From: Saxidomus purpurata
Lineage: Eukaryota > Mollusca > Bivalvia > Venerida > Veneridae
Assembly (NCBI GenBank): GCA_022818135.1
Contig: JAFMSR010000006.1
Coordinates: 37,310,615-37,374,614, forward strand
DNA: 64,000 bases
Direction of reading: 5' to 3'
The notes beneath the pieces were generated by a model. That model ran no database searches, had not been told where the DNA came from, and worked only from the letters and a program-made list of their open reading frames with translations. This document shows positions 38,119 to 48,769 of this stretch, one piece after another. Each line of letters starts with the position of its first letter. Within the stretch, counting starts at the first letter, position 1. The translations under genes and the position numbers were made by a program.

Positions 38119-38773
38119 ATGTCGAGCAAAAGGAGATATTTAACTCTTGAGGTCAGATACTCCTATTGTTTTCTCCATTGACTTATATTATAAATCTAGT
38201 CAAAAGGTGACCCTGTATCATACCCACCTATAGAGTGCTGACCAATGAAATTGTTTTTTTTCGAACAGATTAGTCTCTCAGACACCAGAAAATGCTGTTT
38301 TTATATGGGCTTAACCAACCCAGTTTTTTTACAATTTGGCAAGGGAGACAACCACCCCACTCAGTCAGGTGAGATTTAGGGGTCTAAACCGCATGTGTAC
38401 ACCTTCTATTCATATGGCGATTTCAGTGTTATTTATTATGATAACCAGTCCTAAAATATTCATTCGCGTGCAGAAGACATTGCATTTTATTTTTCAAATG
38501 AGTGTTTTTCATTTGTAAACACAACCTTTTCTACCAATCAGGTAATGTCTCATTTAATCTTACGGTTTTCCCTGTACTTTTTTCAGCCAATCCCTGAGCC
38601 GGACTTCAATAGGATCATCTGACCTTGAGCAAAAAATGGGTGCTATAAAACTACTAGATAATGGAATGCCGGTGTACAAAGTTGCGGAGACACTTGGTGT
38701 TGGCAAAACTCAAATTCAGACGTTGAAAAAACGTAAAGTTGAAATAATGGAAGACATACAGAACAACTTGTAG
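38119..38773 (+). pseudogene. Broken pogo/Tigger-like transposase, N-terminal DNA-binding part
   Basis: The coding pieces are 38119-38150 and 38629-38773, split by the MITE plus its duplicated TTGA. A one-base frameshift near 38755-38765 and the missing catalytic region make it clearly dead. In the family, this domain binds the element's own terminal repeats. Confidence 0.75.
38151..38624. mobile_element. 474-bp MITE (GGTCAGAT ends), copy 1
   Basis: The element begins GGTCAGATACTCCTATTG and ends CAATAGGATCATCTGACC, giving an imperfect ~18-bp terminal inverted repeat. It is flanked by TTGA on both sides (38147-38150 and 38625-38628), a 4-bp target duplication confirmed by the transposase frame it interrupts. 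A near-identical 474-bp copy is at 45093-45566. It has no transposase. The 4-bp target and TIR do not let me name a superfamily. Confidence 0.85.
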
Positions 38774-38839
38774 ATGAGTGGTTTTTGAAGGGAAAAAGTC
38801 GGAGAGTTAAAAATCCATCTCAAACTTAAAACAGAAGTA

Positions 38840-39837
38840 AATGGCGATTAAAGCCATAAGCGCAAGCTAGAACGTCGAGATGTGGTGATAATGAAGTTAG
38901 TAGCACAACAGAATATAAAAACTCTGCTTGCAATCAATCTGAATTCAACACACTATAAACGAGGCAGAAAACGGGTATCTAGGTTACAGAAGAAATGACA
39001 AGTTACAAAATGAAAATGTAGCTTATATTCGCTAGAGAAAAAAGGTCAAAACACAGTTTAACTCTTTGAACCGAAAGGTACATGTTAGAAATGTAGCGCA
39101 GTATTTTTCAATCATATTGCAAAATATAAGAAAGGCTTTCTAACAGTTATTCGCATGACGAAACGACTTGAAAACGAAAGAAAGGCATATGTCAACATTG
39201 CTTTAGAGTGAATAGACCATGTTTCTATCATTATCCTGCCAATAAATTCATTTTAGTATATCAGTAAATTCAAAAAGATCATGGGACTTTAAATTTTTTA
39301 AAAGTAGATCCTTTTTAAAGTGCTCTTTTTTATTGATCATACATAAGTATTTAAAACAATATAATATACATGTTCACTCTAGCATGGTCTTTGTTCATTG
39401 TGAAAGTCTTTAGCACTTGCATTACATGTTAGTTCCCTTTATAAAAAGATTAACCTTTCTTTCGGCTAAGCCAAAATTCAGAGAAAGAAATTTCACGAAA
39501 AACAAATTCTACAGCTCAAATTTTCCATAAACTTTTTTTAACCACATGGCTGAATTTCAAGGAATTGTGAACAAGAAATATTTTTAAAAAAAATAAACGG
39601 CGTTGAGGCAAATGCCCTACAGCCTATAAAGATTTCTTCACTTGCATAACGTATACTCTTGTTGCAGCGCATGAACTACCTTTTCATTAATGGAAGTTCT
39701 CGTCGCAACTGTATGAAATCGCATTTTATACAAGCCATAAATTAGACTGATCTAAATGTCTTGAACAAGAAAACTTGTACATGTATATATGTAAATATAT
39801 TTTGGTTAACATAATTAACATATGAATATATAGTTTT
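38840..39837. other. Intergenic, possible decayed transposon tail
   Basis: No ORF or repeat is recognised. The left part may hold further decayed pogo sequence. Confidence 0.35.
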
Positions 39838-40210
39838 CAAGTTATGCTCCGAACAAGGAAAAGTAGCAAAGGGCAATACTACTGTAAATAGTCAAGATAG
39901 AGTTATGGTTCTTGTACACTGCACTTCCTCTCATTATGCTCGAACGTTGGATGAAGTTGTATTGAATTCCAACCAGTAGTTTTTGAAGTTATGCTCTGGA
40001 CAAGGAAAAGTGACAAAGGGAAATAACCCTGTAAGTAGTCAAAATAGAGATATGGCTTTTGTACACTGCAATTTCTCTCATTGCGCTTGACAATTGTATA
40101 AATTTGTATTGAATTCCAACCAGTAGTTTTCAAGTAATGATCCTGACAAGGAAAAGTAACAACGTACAATAACTCTGTAATTGGTCAGAATAGAGTTATG
40201 AATGACTCTT
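39838..40210. repeat. Tandem repeat, ~150-bp unit, ~2.4 copies
   Basis: Units share GACAAGGAAAAGT, TAACTCTGTAA-type and GTACACTGCACTTCCTCTCA motifs and ATTGAATTCCAACCAGTAG. The motif order parallels the tandem core at 14631-15530, so both belong to one repeat superfamily. Confidence 0.7.
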
Positions 40211-40216
40211 TTAGAA

Positions 40217-40274
40217 CCCCCCTCCCCCCCACACACGCGCGCGCGCACACACATACGCACACGCATACACACAA
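40217..40274. repeat. C-run followed by CA/CG microsatellite
   Basis: CCCCCCTCCCCCCC is followed by alternating CA and CG dinucleotides (ACACGCGCGCGCGCACACAC), a potential Z-DNA tract. Confidence 0.75.
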
Positions 40275-40861
40275 AATCTATAAACTTCGTTTCGGGGATA
40301 TAAAGACTGAAAAAAAAGAATATTTTATTAACCCGGCTTTATCATGCGGTATTGTCCAATTAAAAATGAATTTTTGAGCAGGTTGGATCTACCTTAAAAT
40401 GTGCTCGTGCATAGCAAACGGTAAAAGAATCTCGTGATAGCAATTGATTTAATGTGTAACGGGTATTGAAGAACTATTCGAGATTCCGTCGCCAGTTCTT
40501 TACTTCGACAATTTTCAAAAACTTGTAAACGGTGCAAAGCAAATAAACTTCCTTATTGTGGGAAAGTTTCGTAATTTCGCAAACATCTTCTTTTGATGGC
40601 ATGACTCAAACAAACGTTCGAATTCAGGTACAAGTTGTTTTTAGTCTATTTTAATGGTATGCTTCAAGCTGCAATTTGTCTTCAATTCAGCTCACCTTTT
40701 TGTACTTTTCTACTTATATTTGATGATTACTTTTTTTTCTTTCGATTCTTTTTATTACAGTGCATAAACTGCATGTATATTGTAATGACTTACATGGAAG
40801 AATGTCTCAACGACCAAACCGTCAAAAGATTGTGCTTTACCCGCCAATTGGTTATGCAGAT

Positions 40862-40904
40862 TTAAAAAAAAAAAAAAATATAAATATATATATATATATA
40901 TATA
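40862..40904. repeat. Poly-A plus (TA)n microsatellite
   Basis: A run of about 15 A is followed by about ten TA units. Flanks have no gene. Confidence 0.8.
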
Positions 40905-41290
40905 ACGACATGACAGGGCATGGAACTCCCAACTTCAAGTTTGGCAGCATTAGATCGATGTACTAATGTAGCATTTAAATAAGTTGTTGCTATATAAGTC
41001 GTACACCGAAATTAATTAACGGTTAAATACGAAATATTCACAAGTGTCATGTCAATACCACAGGGGACACATATGCATGCTTTTTGGCGAAACTCTGATT
41101 GCTAAAGCTGCTACACGGATGGTCATATTTAAATTATGTAACATCTCTTGAACAAGTTTTACTGACCATCTATTATTATACATGTATTACTTTTATCAAA
41201 GACTGAAGCGCTTGTATGTGTCTGTCTTATTCAATTTTTTGAACCACAAGATTGTAACTCGTTTTTAAAGAAAAGGATGTTAAAAATTTT

Positions 41291-41317
41291 TTTTTTGGGG
41301 CGGGGGGGGGGGGGGAA
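41291..41317. repeat. Poly-T/poly-G homopolymer tract
   Basis: A T run is followed by GGGGCGGGGGGGGGGGGG, an unusually long G tract that is error-prone in sequencing. Confidence 0.7.
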
Positions 41318-41390
41318 ACTAAAATGACAGCGGACAATTGCGCATCGTTTAGTACAAATGTAATAATTAAGGTTAAAGTTTTAATGTAAA

Positions 41391-41436
41391 TCAAAGCGCT
41401 GAAGGCACTGAAAATGTTTGGTCTGAAACATAAATT
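41391..41436. repeat. Short dispersed repeat (pair with 50325-50370)
   Basis: AATCAAAGCGCTGAAGGCAC followed by a TGTTTGG/ACATAAATT context is shared with the segment starting near 50325. This marks an unidentified dispersed family. Confidence 0.5.
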
Positions 41437-41564
41437 ATCGTAAGGATTGGTACTTAGGAGAGGAATTTTGAACACATGTTTTGCAATATGTCTGATCGTT
41501 TTAAGTGGAACATCTGACCATTTGATGTAAAAGCATATTGAGAAATGTTACGGACGGTGGGATT

Positions 41565-41720
41565 CCTTCTAGGTCAAGTGGTTAGAAAAGCTGAAACTTC
41601 TCAATTATTGACAGTCTTGAGATCGAGCCCCGTTACTGACCACGTCTCTTTATGTGAGAAAGTTGGCAGTTTTGTAAGAAGATAATAGTTAAAGTACCGG
41701 TCCGTACCAGGAATTATCGT
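41565..41720 (+). repeat. Degenerate tRNA-like SINE
   Basis: The A-box-like TAGGTCAAGTGGTTAG (41570-41585) and B-box-like GAGATCGAGCCCC (41620-41632) are at tRNA-like spacing; the body is A+T-rich. Confidence 0.45.
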
Positions 41721-42059
41721 AAGATTAACTGCCCGCCTGTAAATAAACGTACATGTAACTGATATGTATTTCCTTTGACGTAGATCTTTTTTCTAGACTA
41801 AGTAATGAATAAAGAACAAAGTCGGAATATTCAATATATAGAATACATTGTACTGAGCACTTGAGCATGAATTACAACGTCATTTTTCCACCATTGTAAA
41901 CATTAACACAACACATTTTTTAATAATCGACATGGAAATTAATGATCGATTGCATTCATGGTATGATACATAATATACGCGAAATAATGAAACAACTTTC
42001 TTTTGGTGTTCCATTCATAACAAATTGTTTCCCACCGGATGTTAAACCCGAACATTCCT

Positions 42060-42235
42060 ATCTAGCCCGTTCACGATAAAACAGTGTAAAACACAACATT
42101 AAACACAACATAAAACATAAACTGCTAACACATTGATGAGCGGCCAGTATCGATCCTGACCAGCTTGCTTGCATGGTCGCAAGGTCCATTACGTTGGTTT
42201 TCCCATTACGCGGCTCAATTTTTGTTATTTTATTA
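42060..42235 (-). repeat. Bivalve-type interspersed repeat fragment
   Basis: On the minus strand the segment reads CGCGTAATGGGAAAACCAAC, then TTGCGACCATGCAAGCAAGC and TGGTCAGGATCGATACTGG. I recognise this order from a repeat common in bivalve sequences. That recognition is memory, not a search. Confidence 0.5.
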
Positions 42236-43289
42236 CACTGAACCATGCAGAACACACGAATTGTAGGTATTTTAAAATGAATGATTCACAGTACATTATT
42301 GTAAATAATCATAGTAATCAATCAATAATTTCATTCAACAATAGTTAGGAAACCTATGTAACACCGGATACAGCTCCTTTGGAATACAGCTCCCCGGGGA
42401 CACCATCTGTCTGTTGTCCTACCCTGTCTGTTGTCTTATCCGTCCGTCTGTCAGGCAGTAGTGTACCCTGACGTGTATGAGCTTCAGTCCGACAACATTT
42501 TTTCTGCCTTATGTGCTGTCGTCGTGAAACAATGAAGGTTTATTGAAAGAAAATGTTTCTCCAATATCAGCAAAAAGGTAATTAAAATTCAAATTTTCAT
42601 TCAACTGTCCGCCCAACACGTGCGGACAAAAAGACAGACATCCCAGGGCTAAGTAATGCATCCTGAATTGCAGTATGAATCTTTGTTATTCTATCATAAA
42701 TTCTTTGCCGCGTATTTGTATAAACGAATGATACGTCTTTGTTGCAACGGGTCACAGGGGCGTTCTATTCGAAAAAAGGTACAATAACCCCGAATACAGC
42801 TCCCATTTGATAAAGTGAATCTAACATGTTATGAGTTTCCCCCCCCGGGTTGATGACACGTCCAAAAACAGACTGTGCCGAGTTTTTGACGTATCTCAAC
42901 CCAGGGAGGTCTGTATCCCAACTCAATGGACATGGTGATTTATTTTTCACCGTTTAAATCGCATTTTACACAAGTAAGAAGAAATAAGTGACAAATACGG
43001 ATGGGGATGAAAAATGAAAATAACTTTTTTCTCGAATTTTAATTCAATACTGCTATAGATGGATGAATGATCTAACTAAGAAAATGAATACCAACAACCC
43101 TATGTTTATTTCAAAAATAACAATTTTACTGCCATTTTTTTTGAGTTTTATTTTTCTTAAAAATTAACCAAAAATTCCCCCGCAGCATGTGAGATAAGCG
43201 ATAACATGTTTATCTCACATGGGTAAATGCGCGAAATATGTATCCCATAGGTGAGAAAAGGGGAGCTTTTTTTGTTGACCCCCCACAAA
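42236..43289. other. Intergenic, nothing recognised
   Basis: The motif CGGATACAGCTCC / CGAATACAGCTCC occurs at about 42366 and 42792. No gene is supported. Confidence 0.35.
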
Positions 43290-43412
43290 ACACCCCCCCC
43301 AAAAAAATTTTTTTTTTAATTTACCCCCCTACACCCCACAAAAAAAAAAAAAAAAAAAAAAAAAATTTTTTATTAAAAAATTTTTTTTTATAAATAAAAA
43401 AAAAAAAACACT
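43290..43412. repeat. Homopolymer A/T/C tract, possible assembly artefact
   Basis: Long runs of A, T and C follow one another (28 or so A at 43338-43365, T runs on both sides). Two similar tracts lie at 44938-45040 and 46180-46258. Confidence 0.7.
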
Positions 43413-44580
43413 CCACAAACGTAAAATATAAATTTATGTACGTATACATGGCTCATTGGTACCTTTAGTGTTACAAAAGAGCTAGCCGTATGGTATTTTT
43501 AAATGCAATTAATGTATCAAGCAATAGACCTAATAATTGCCTGAAAATGTTGCCAGTTTTAAGACAAATCTAGATTTACAATGAGGCAAACAGGTTTGTT
43601 TAGAATCTTTTCGGAAGAACAGGTGATTGATGCTTTTCTTAATTCAACTTGCAAGGTCACAATATAAAACGTCTACTCAGTCAAATGGCGCAAATTCGAT
43701 CACGTGATCATAATGCATTTGTATACACTAGTTGCATAGATTCAGCCCCTGTTGCAAATACAAAGTTTATTTTCAGCCGGTTTGTTACATTCAACATAAA
43801 TAAACATAAGGTATGCATAGCTTTTGACCTACCTAACAACTAACAAATATATAACATGTAGTTTATACAATTATCACATAGCAATACTAATTAAAATCTA
43901 TGTAAAAGACTTGTTTTTTGTCATCACATATCATTATTATCAAAATTAAACTGAGCAGCATATTAAGTTTCCCATTCATATATAGATCTTACAACTTTTC
44001 CTATACAATCCATATTGTCTGTCAAGTCAAATACCCTTCTTCGTGTATATTGTCTGCGAAATCCTTCGTTGTTTTATATTGTCTGCAAAGTTCGTCTGCA
44101 AATTATACCGTTCCGAATCCCATTCGCCGGACAACTCCCTTACTAGTTCCTTGCTATTTTAAATTACACACTTTTTGCTGCAAGTTATTTTCTAACGATA
44201 TCAATGTTATACGTCCTGTTTATTAAAAAATTGTAGGACCTGTTTATATAAGAGTTGTGGCAGAATGGCAAATTAAGCTTTAGTAGTACAAAACAACATT
44301 AGGCGAAAAACACAGGTTCCACTGTTTGCAGATTGGTTCCACGTTCGAGGAAAGAAATTGTAGAAACCTGTGGGAAACATGAAGTCACGTGATTTTCCAT
44401 GGCAAACATTATAAACAACCTTTAACTACACGGCGCTCATGCCCGTGTATTCTAATACACCTTAGTATATTTCTAGAGTCAATTCGAGTGCGTAATATGA
44501 TTAAAGCACTCAGAAAAGTAGGCGGAGTTTCAGATATGGAAATAGCTCCTTCCGACTTTTCTAATTTACTCCCGCGTAGA
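43413..44580. other. Intergenic, nothing recognised
   Basis: Short ORFs (43649-43843, 43918-44226, 44389-44586) show no domain. No repeat is identified. Confidence 0.4.
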
Positions 44581-44581
44581 A

Positions 44582-45092
44582 AATAAAATATAGAAATAAT
44601 ATCTGTATTAATACATCAGTCGCATAAAAAAGTTGTGTTTAAGAACCTAAATATTATTTTTGATTGCGTCAAGTAAGCCTCAGAATACCTTCATCTTGAT
44701 TCCCTTAAAAAGTCCAAGAAAATTCAGGATTAATCGTCATACAATGGTTTGATTTCGGGAGACAAAACAATGAATGAAAATGTTTACGTCACCACACTGA
44801 CGTCATTACTCCACGTTAAAACGTTGTACAGTTCAGATAAGCGGTACGCATTTAAATCGATTGTCTACTTTGTTAGGTCCTGAATCTGACGTCTTCTGCA
44901 TAATGTCACAGTCAGGTATCAAATATATTTTATTTATAAAACAAAAAAATTTTTAAAAAAATAAAAATTTTCCCAAAAAATCAAAAAAAAAAAAAAAAAA
45001 AAAATTTATAAAAAAAAAAAAAAAATTAACAAAAAAAAAGGAGTGAATTCTAACATGCTATTTCACGCCGATCTGAAACAAGGTCCGCTTTA
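44582..45092 (+). repeat. Local duplication, arm 1
   Basis: About 360 bp (44582-44940) matches 46380-46735 in direct orientation, with shared blocks such as TGATTGCGTCAAGTAAGCC and CAGATAAGCGGTACGCA. The match resumes past the homopolymer tract (GCCGATCTGAAACAAGGTCC against GCCGAACTGAAAAAAAGGTC), up to the MITE insertion at 45093. A diverged third piece is near 19972-20015 (ACAATGAATGAAAGCTTACG). Confidence 0.8.
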
Positions 45093-45566
45093 GGTCAGAT
45101 ACTCCTATTGTTTTCCCCCATTGACTTACATTATAACTCTAGTCAAAAGGGGACCCTGTATCATACCCACCTATAGGGTGTTGACCAATGACTTTACATT
45201 TTTCAAAAAATTTATTCCCTCAGGCACCAGAAAATGCTGTTTTTATATGGGGTTGACCAACCGAGTTTTTTACAATTTGGCAAGGGAGACAACCACCCCA
45301 CTCAGTCAGGTGAGATTTAGGGGTCTAAACCGCATGTGTACACCTTCTATTCATATGGCGATTTCAGTGTTATTTATTATGATAACCAGTCCTAAAATAT
45401 TCATTCGCGTGCAGAAGACATTGCATTTTATTTTTCAAATGAGTTTTTTGCATTTGTAAACACAACCTTTTCTACCAATCAGGTAATGTCTCATTTTAAT
45501 CTTACGGTTTTCCCTGTACTTTTTTCAGCCAATCCCTGAGCCGGACTTCAATAGGATCATCTGACC
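45093..45566. mobile_element. 474-bp MITE (GGTCAGAT ends), copy 2
   Basis: Same length and ends as the copy at 38151-38624, with a modest number of differences, clustered in the left third. The matching site in duplication arm 2 (46825-46835, GGTCCGCAGTAG) lacks the element, giving an empty-site comparison. Flanking tetramers TTTA and AGTA may be a decayed 4-bp duplication. Confidence 0.85.
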
Positions 45567-46258
45567 AGTAGTTACACTGCGGATGAACGGCCACCGGATA
45601 TTGGGGCGAAAGTGAGCACAGATAATTAGTTTTCGCGAGGAACGTGTTACAATTGGTGTAAGTTAAAATCCGATATTTAATCTAATACACACTATCTAGT
45701 GTTTCTTTGTGTGTTTTTGGATACTTCGATGGCTATCTTAGTCCAGTGTATACCCGAGCTGTAAGTAATGTCGGTTAATATGTTGAATTATCAAAAAGAA
45801 GATCACCTGCTCACTTGAAAAGTTCGACCGTTGGTAATGTTTACCGTTTTATTTTGCAAATGTGCTTAGATTTGAATAACCTGAATCGAGCAATTTATTT
45901 GCGCAAGTACAAGACATCAACAAACGTGCTTTCGGTGCCAAAATATTGATACATATGTAACTAAAGTTAGTGTACTGACTACTGAGTATTGTTTATTTTG
46001 TTTTCTGGTGTACCGGAGTATTTATACTAACGTGTACTGAGTATTGGGCATTAAAAATGAGTTATAGAAATATTCTGCTGCCTTTAAAAGCGTTGTATTA
46101 GCTCAACAAAGTACGAAGTATTCAAGGATTGGAAATTATCGCCTGGTGTCCGTCGTATGTATGAATAATGTTTGGTCAAAAAAAATTTAATTAAAAAAAA
46201 AAATAAAAAAACCCCTTATAAAAAAAAAAAAAATTAATTTTTTTTTTTTTTTTTTTCC
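45567..46258. other. Spacer of the local duplication, homopolymer end
   Basis: No gene is recognised. It ends in a homopolymer A/T tract at 46180-46258. Confidence 0.4.
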
Positions 46259-46379
46259 AATCCGACTCACTTTCTTGATGAATTCTAGTTCCTTAATGTT
46301 ATTATTGTACCAATTTTTAAGCAGTATATTGAATCTATTTATTTCATTATATTATTTGGTTTTTGCGTGATTAAAGTAA

Positions 46380-46850
46380 GATAAAATATAGAACATAGAA
46401 ATAATATCTGTATTGCAATACATCAGTCGCATGAAAAAGTTTAAGAACCTAAATATTATTTTTGATTGCGTCAAGTAAGCCTTAGAATACCTTCATCTTG
46501 TTTTCCTTAAAAAGGCCAAGAAAGTTCAGGATTTACCGTCATACAGTGTTTTGATTCCGGGAGACAAAACAATGAATGAAAACGTTTACGTCATCACACT
46601 GACGTCACTACTCCACGTTAAAACGTTGTACAGTTCAGATAAGCGGTACGCAGTTAAATCGATTGTCTGTTAGGTTCTGAATCTGACGCCTTCTGCATAA
46701 TGTCACAGTCAGGTATTAAATATATTTTATTTATTAGATGATAAAACCCTAAAAAATAGATTGAATTTCCAACAGCCACTATTTATGCTTTTTTACACAT
46801 TACCGCCGAACTGAAAAAAAGGTCCGCAGTAGCAGAAAATCGGCTTATAA
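46380..46850 (+). repeat. Local duplication, arm 2 (MITE-free)
   Basis: Direct copy of 44582-45092 without the MITE and without the homopolymer tract. Differences are scattered substitutions and small indels, so the duplication is not brand new. Confidence 0.8.
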
Positions 46851-47457
46851 GAATCGAAATAATCTATGGCTTTGAGTGCTTAATCGAAATTGAAGCATTT
46901 CCCGCCGGTAATTATTTCTTAAATAACCCAAACTACGTGAACAATAACTGAAATGCATTAAATTGTCCACATATTTAACAACGTATTTATATGATTAATT
47001 ATGACATTTAATATTAAATGATGGATTAAAATGTTTGCACGGCTTCAGCCTGAGCCCGATCTACATGTACACACCAAAAAACATTTTTCTATAAGCATGT
47101 AAACTTTTGCTTTCTACATCTGCTATGTAAATTGTAAAGCTTCCTATGTTATTTGTACTGCAAAATTACATCGAAGAACAAAGGTGTTCACAGCGGCTAC
47201 GAAATATTCTTATAAATGATCTTAACAATTGTGCATGCGCGAACGCTTAGTAAATTGGTAGCACCGCCCACAGGAAGTTAAATCTGCTTTACCTAAGAAA
47301 GTAGACTTAAATATCATTTGGATTGATATATAAATAAGAGATACCTGCGAGACTTTATTCTTCGTTGAGAATTTTCTGCAGTAAATATCTGTATGAAAGT
47401 GTATGTATCGAAAGACGTTGCTGCTTTATTTAAGATAAGTTAAAACTGGATACTGTT
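46851..47457. other. 5' flank of the rhodopsin-family GPCR
   Basis: Promoter and 5' UTR of the receptor are expected here, but I cannot point to a defined TATA box or start site. Confidence 0.35.
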
Positions 47458-48519
47458 ATGGACCATTCAAATCTCACATTTACTAATTGGACAGTCGATA
47501 CTGCTGTTGATGGAGATGAACACTTGAATATTTCTGAGTATGGGTTTGATGAAAATAAAACGTCATGGGATTCTGACAGACAACAGTTTGACAGTGGATG
47601 GTATGGTAACTGGATCCATAGTGATTTCAAAGATTATTTACCAAAAAGCTTGATACTGGCCGTATACGTATTTGAAAGAAGCGAATACGTAACGTTCTTT
47701 CTGACGCTACCGACCATCCTCATAGTGATCATAATGTTGGACAAACAGAATAGAGGATGATCAACCTCTGTGTTTCTCACATCAATGGCAATTGCTGATC
47801 TTCTGCTGGCGCTCCGGCTTCCTATCAAAATGACCCAGAGTTATATCGTTTTCTGCCCGATGCAAAGCATTTATGCCTTGGGTTTTTACGCTTCTCCGTG
47901 GTCACAGATGTGTATTTCACTAGAGAGGGCAATCAGTGTCATTAAACCGCATAAAGTAAAGCTAATATGTACTACTAAACTAGCAAGAATAGCTGTGGCT
48001 GTGCTATGGACGATTGTAATTTGTATCGTAGCGTTTGAAGAAACTTTGGTAGAGTTGAGACACGGAGTATGCGACATTAAGCAAGAACATGCTGCAGTTT
48101 ATTATTATCTCCAGTGGTTTTCAATAACAGTTCAGTTTTTCATTCCATTTCCGGTGATGCTCCTGAGCTCTATACTTATGCTGAAGGTTTTGTTAACAAA
48201 AGACACTAAAACAACCAAGTCAGCGATGCGAACGGTAACCATCATTGTATTTACAATCAATTCTATCTATATACTCTGTCAAACACCTTATATTGCTTTG
48301 GTTATCTACCAGAGCCAGCACAAATTCGAAGATCTCTTGAGTTATATTTATTACATCTATTTGAGTCAGATTTTTTACTACATAGCCCAGAATAATAATG
48401 CCATCAATTTTTATATATACTTTTTAGCTGGATCGAAATTTCGTCAGCAGATTAAGGCCCTCTTTTTGAATCTGCGAAATTCAATCTGTAGAGCTTGTCA
48501 CATATGCAAAGGAATATGA
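47458..48519 (+). pseudogene. Class A (FMRFamide/GPR139-type) neuropeptide GPCR with one in-frame TGA
   Basis: One uninterrupted frame, except for TGA at 47758-47760, encodes about 353 residues of a rhodopsin-family receptor. The N-terminus has four N-glycosylation sequons (NLT, NWT, NIS, NKT). TM1 is near 47692-47740, TM2 is FLTSMAIADLLLALRLP, and TM3 ends in the DRY-like ERA of CISLERAISVIKPHKVK. TM6 has CQTPY and TM7 has NNAINFYIYFLAGSKFRQQ, the pattern of molluscan FMRFamide and GPR139-like receptors. The ligand is probably a neuropeptide. The gene is intronless. The stop falls in the first intracellular loop, where the family usually has Ser (TCA to TGA is one base). All other landmarks are intact, so a recent null allele, a sequencing error or recoding are all open. 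Confidence 0.8.
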
Positions 48520-48758
48520 AGATACGGCAAATTGTGTGAAGGAAAGTTACACAATTACATGTTTGTCTGTGTTTTTATCTCTTCTGAAACATTGACACAC
48601 ACAAACCAAATGCTTTCTCTTTCTCTCTATATATGAGTCTTGTTACAAATCAAAGTTACATTATTTCCAGACGCTTTCTTTATTTTATAAATTGATGAAT
48701 CTTTCCATACTCTTGAGGCGTTACTTTTCTTTGAAGATACTAGGTACTGTCTTTCTGT

Positions 48759-48764
48759 AATAAA
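48759..48764 (+). promoter_or_regulatory. Polyadenylation signal of the class A GPCR
   Basis: AATAAA lies 240 bases after the receptor stop codon. Confidence 0.5.
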
Positions 48765-48769
48765 ATGAA

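Larger units (their letters stand above)
37774..38830 (+). mobile_element. pogo/Tigger-like DNA transposon relic
   Basis: The left end CAGTCGAGACTGTCTTAGCG follows a TA dinucleotide and resembles terminal repeats of pogo/Tigger elements of the Tc1/mariner superfamily. A transposase start lies at 38119: MSSKRRYLTL, interrupted at 38150 by a 474-bp MITE, and resuming at 38629 with QKMGAIKLLDNGMPVYKV and AETLGVGKTQIQTLKKRK, a psq-type helix-turn-helix. After about 46 more codons a frameshift leads to TAG at 38771-38773. In another frame WFLKGKSRRVKNPS continues the expected CENP-B-like HTH. The DDE catalytic domain and right terminal repeat are not seen; the right limit is approximate. Confidence 0.75.
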
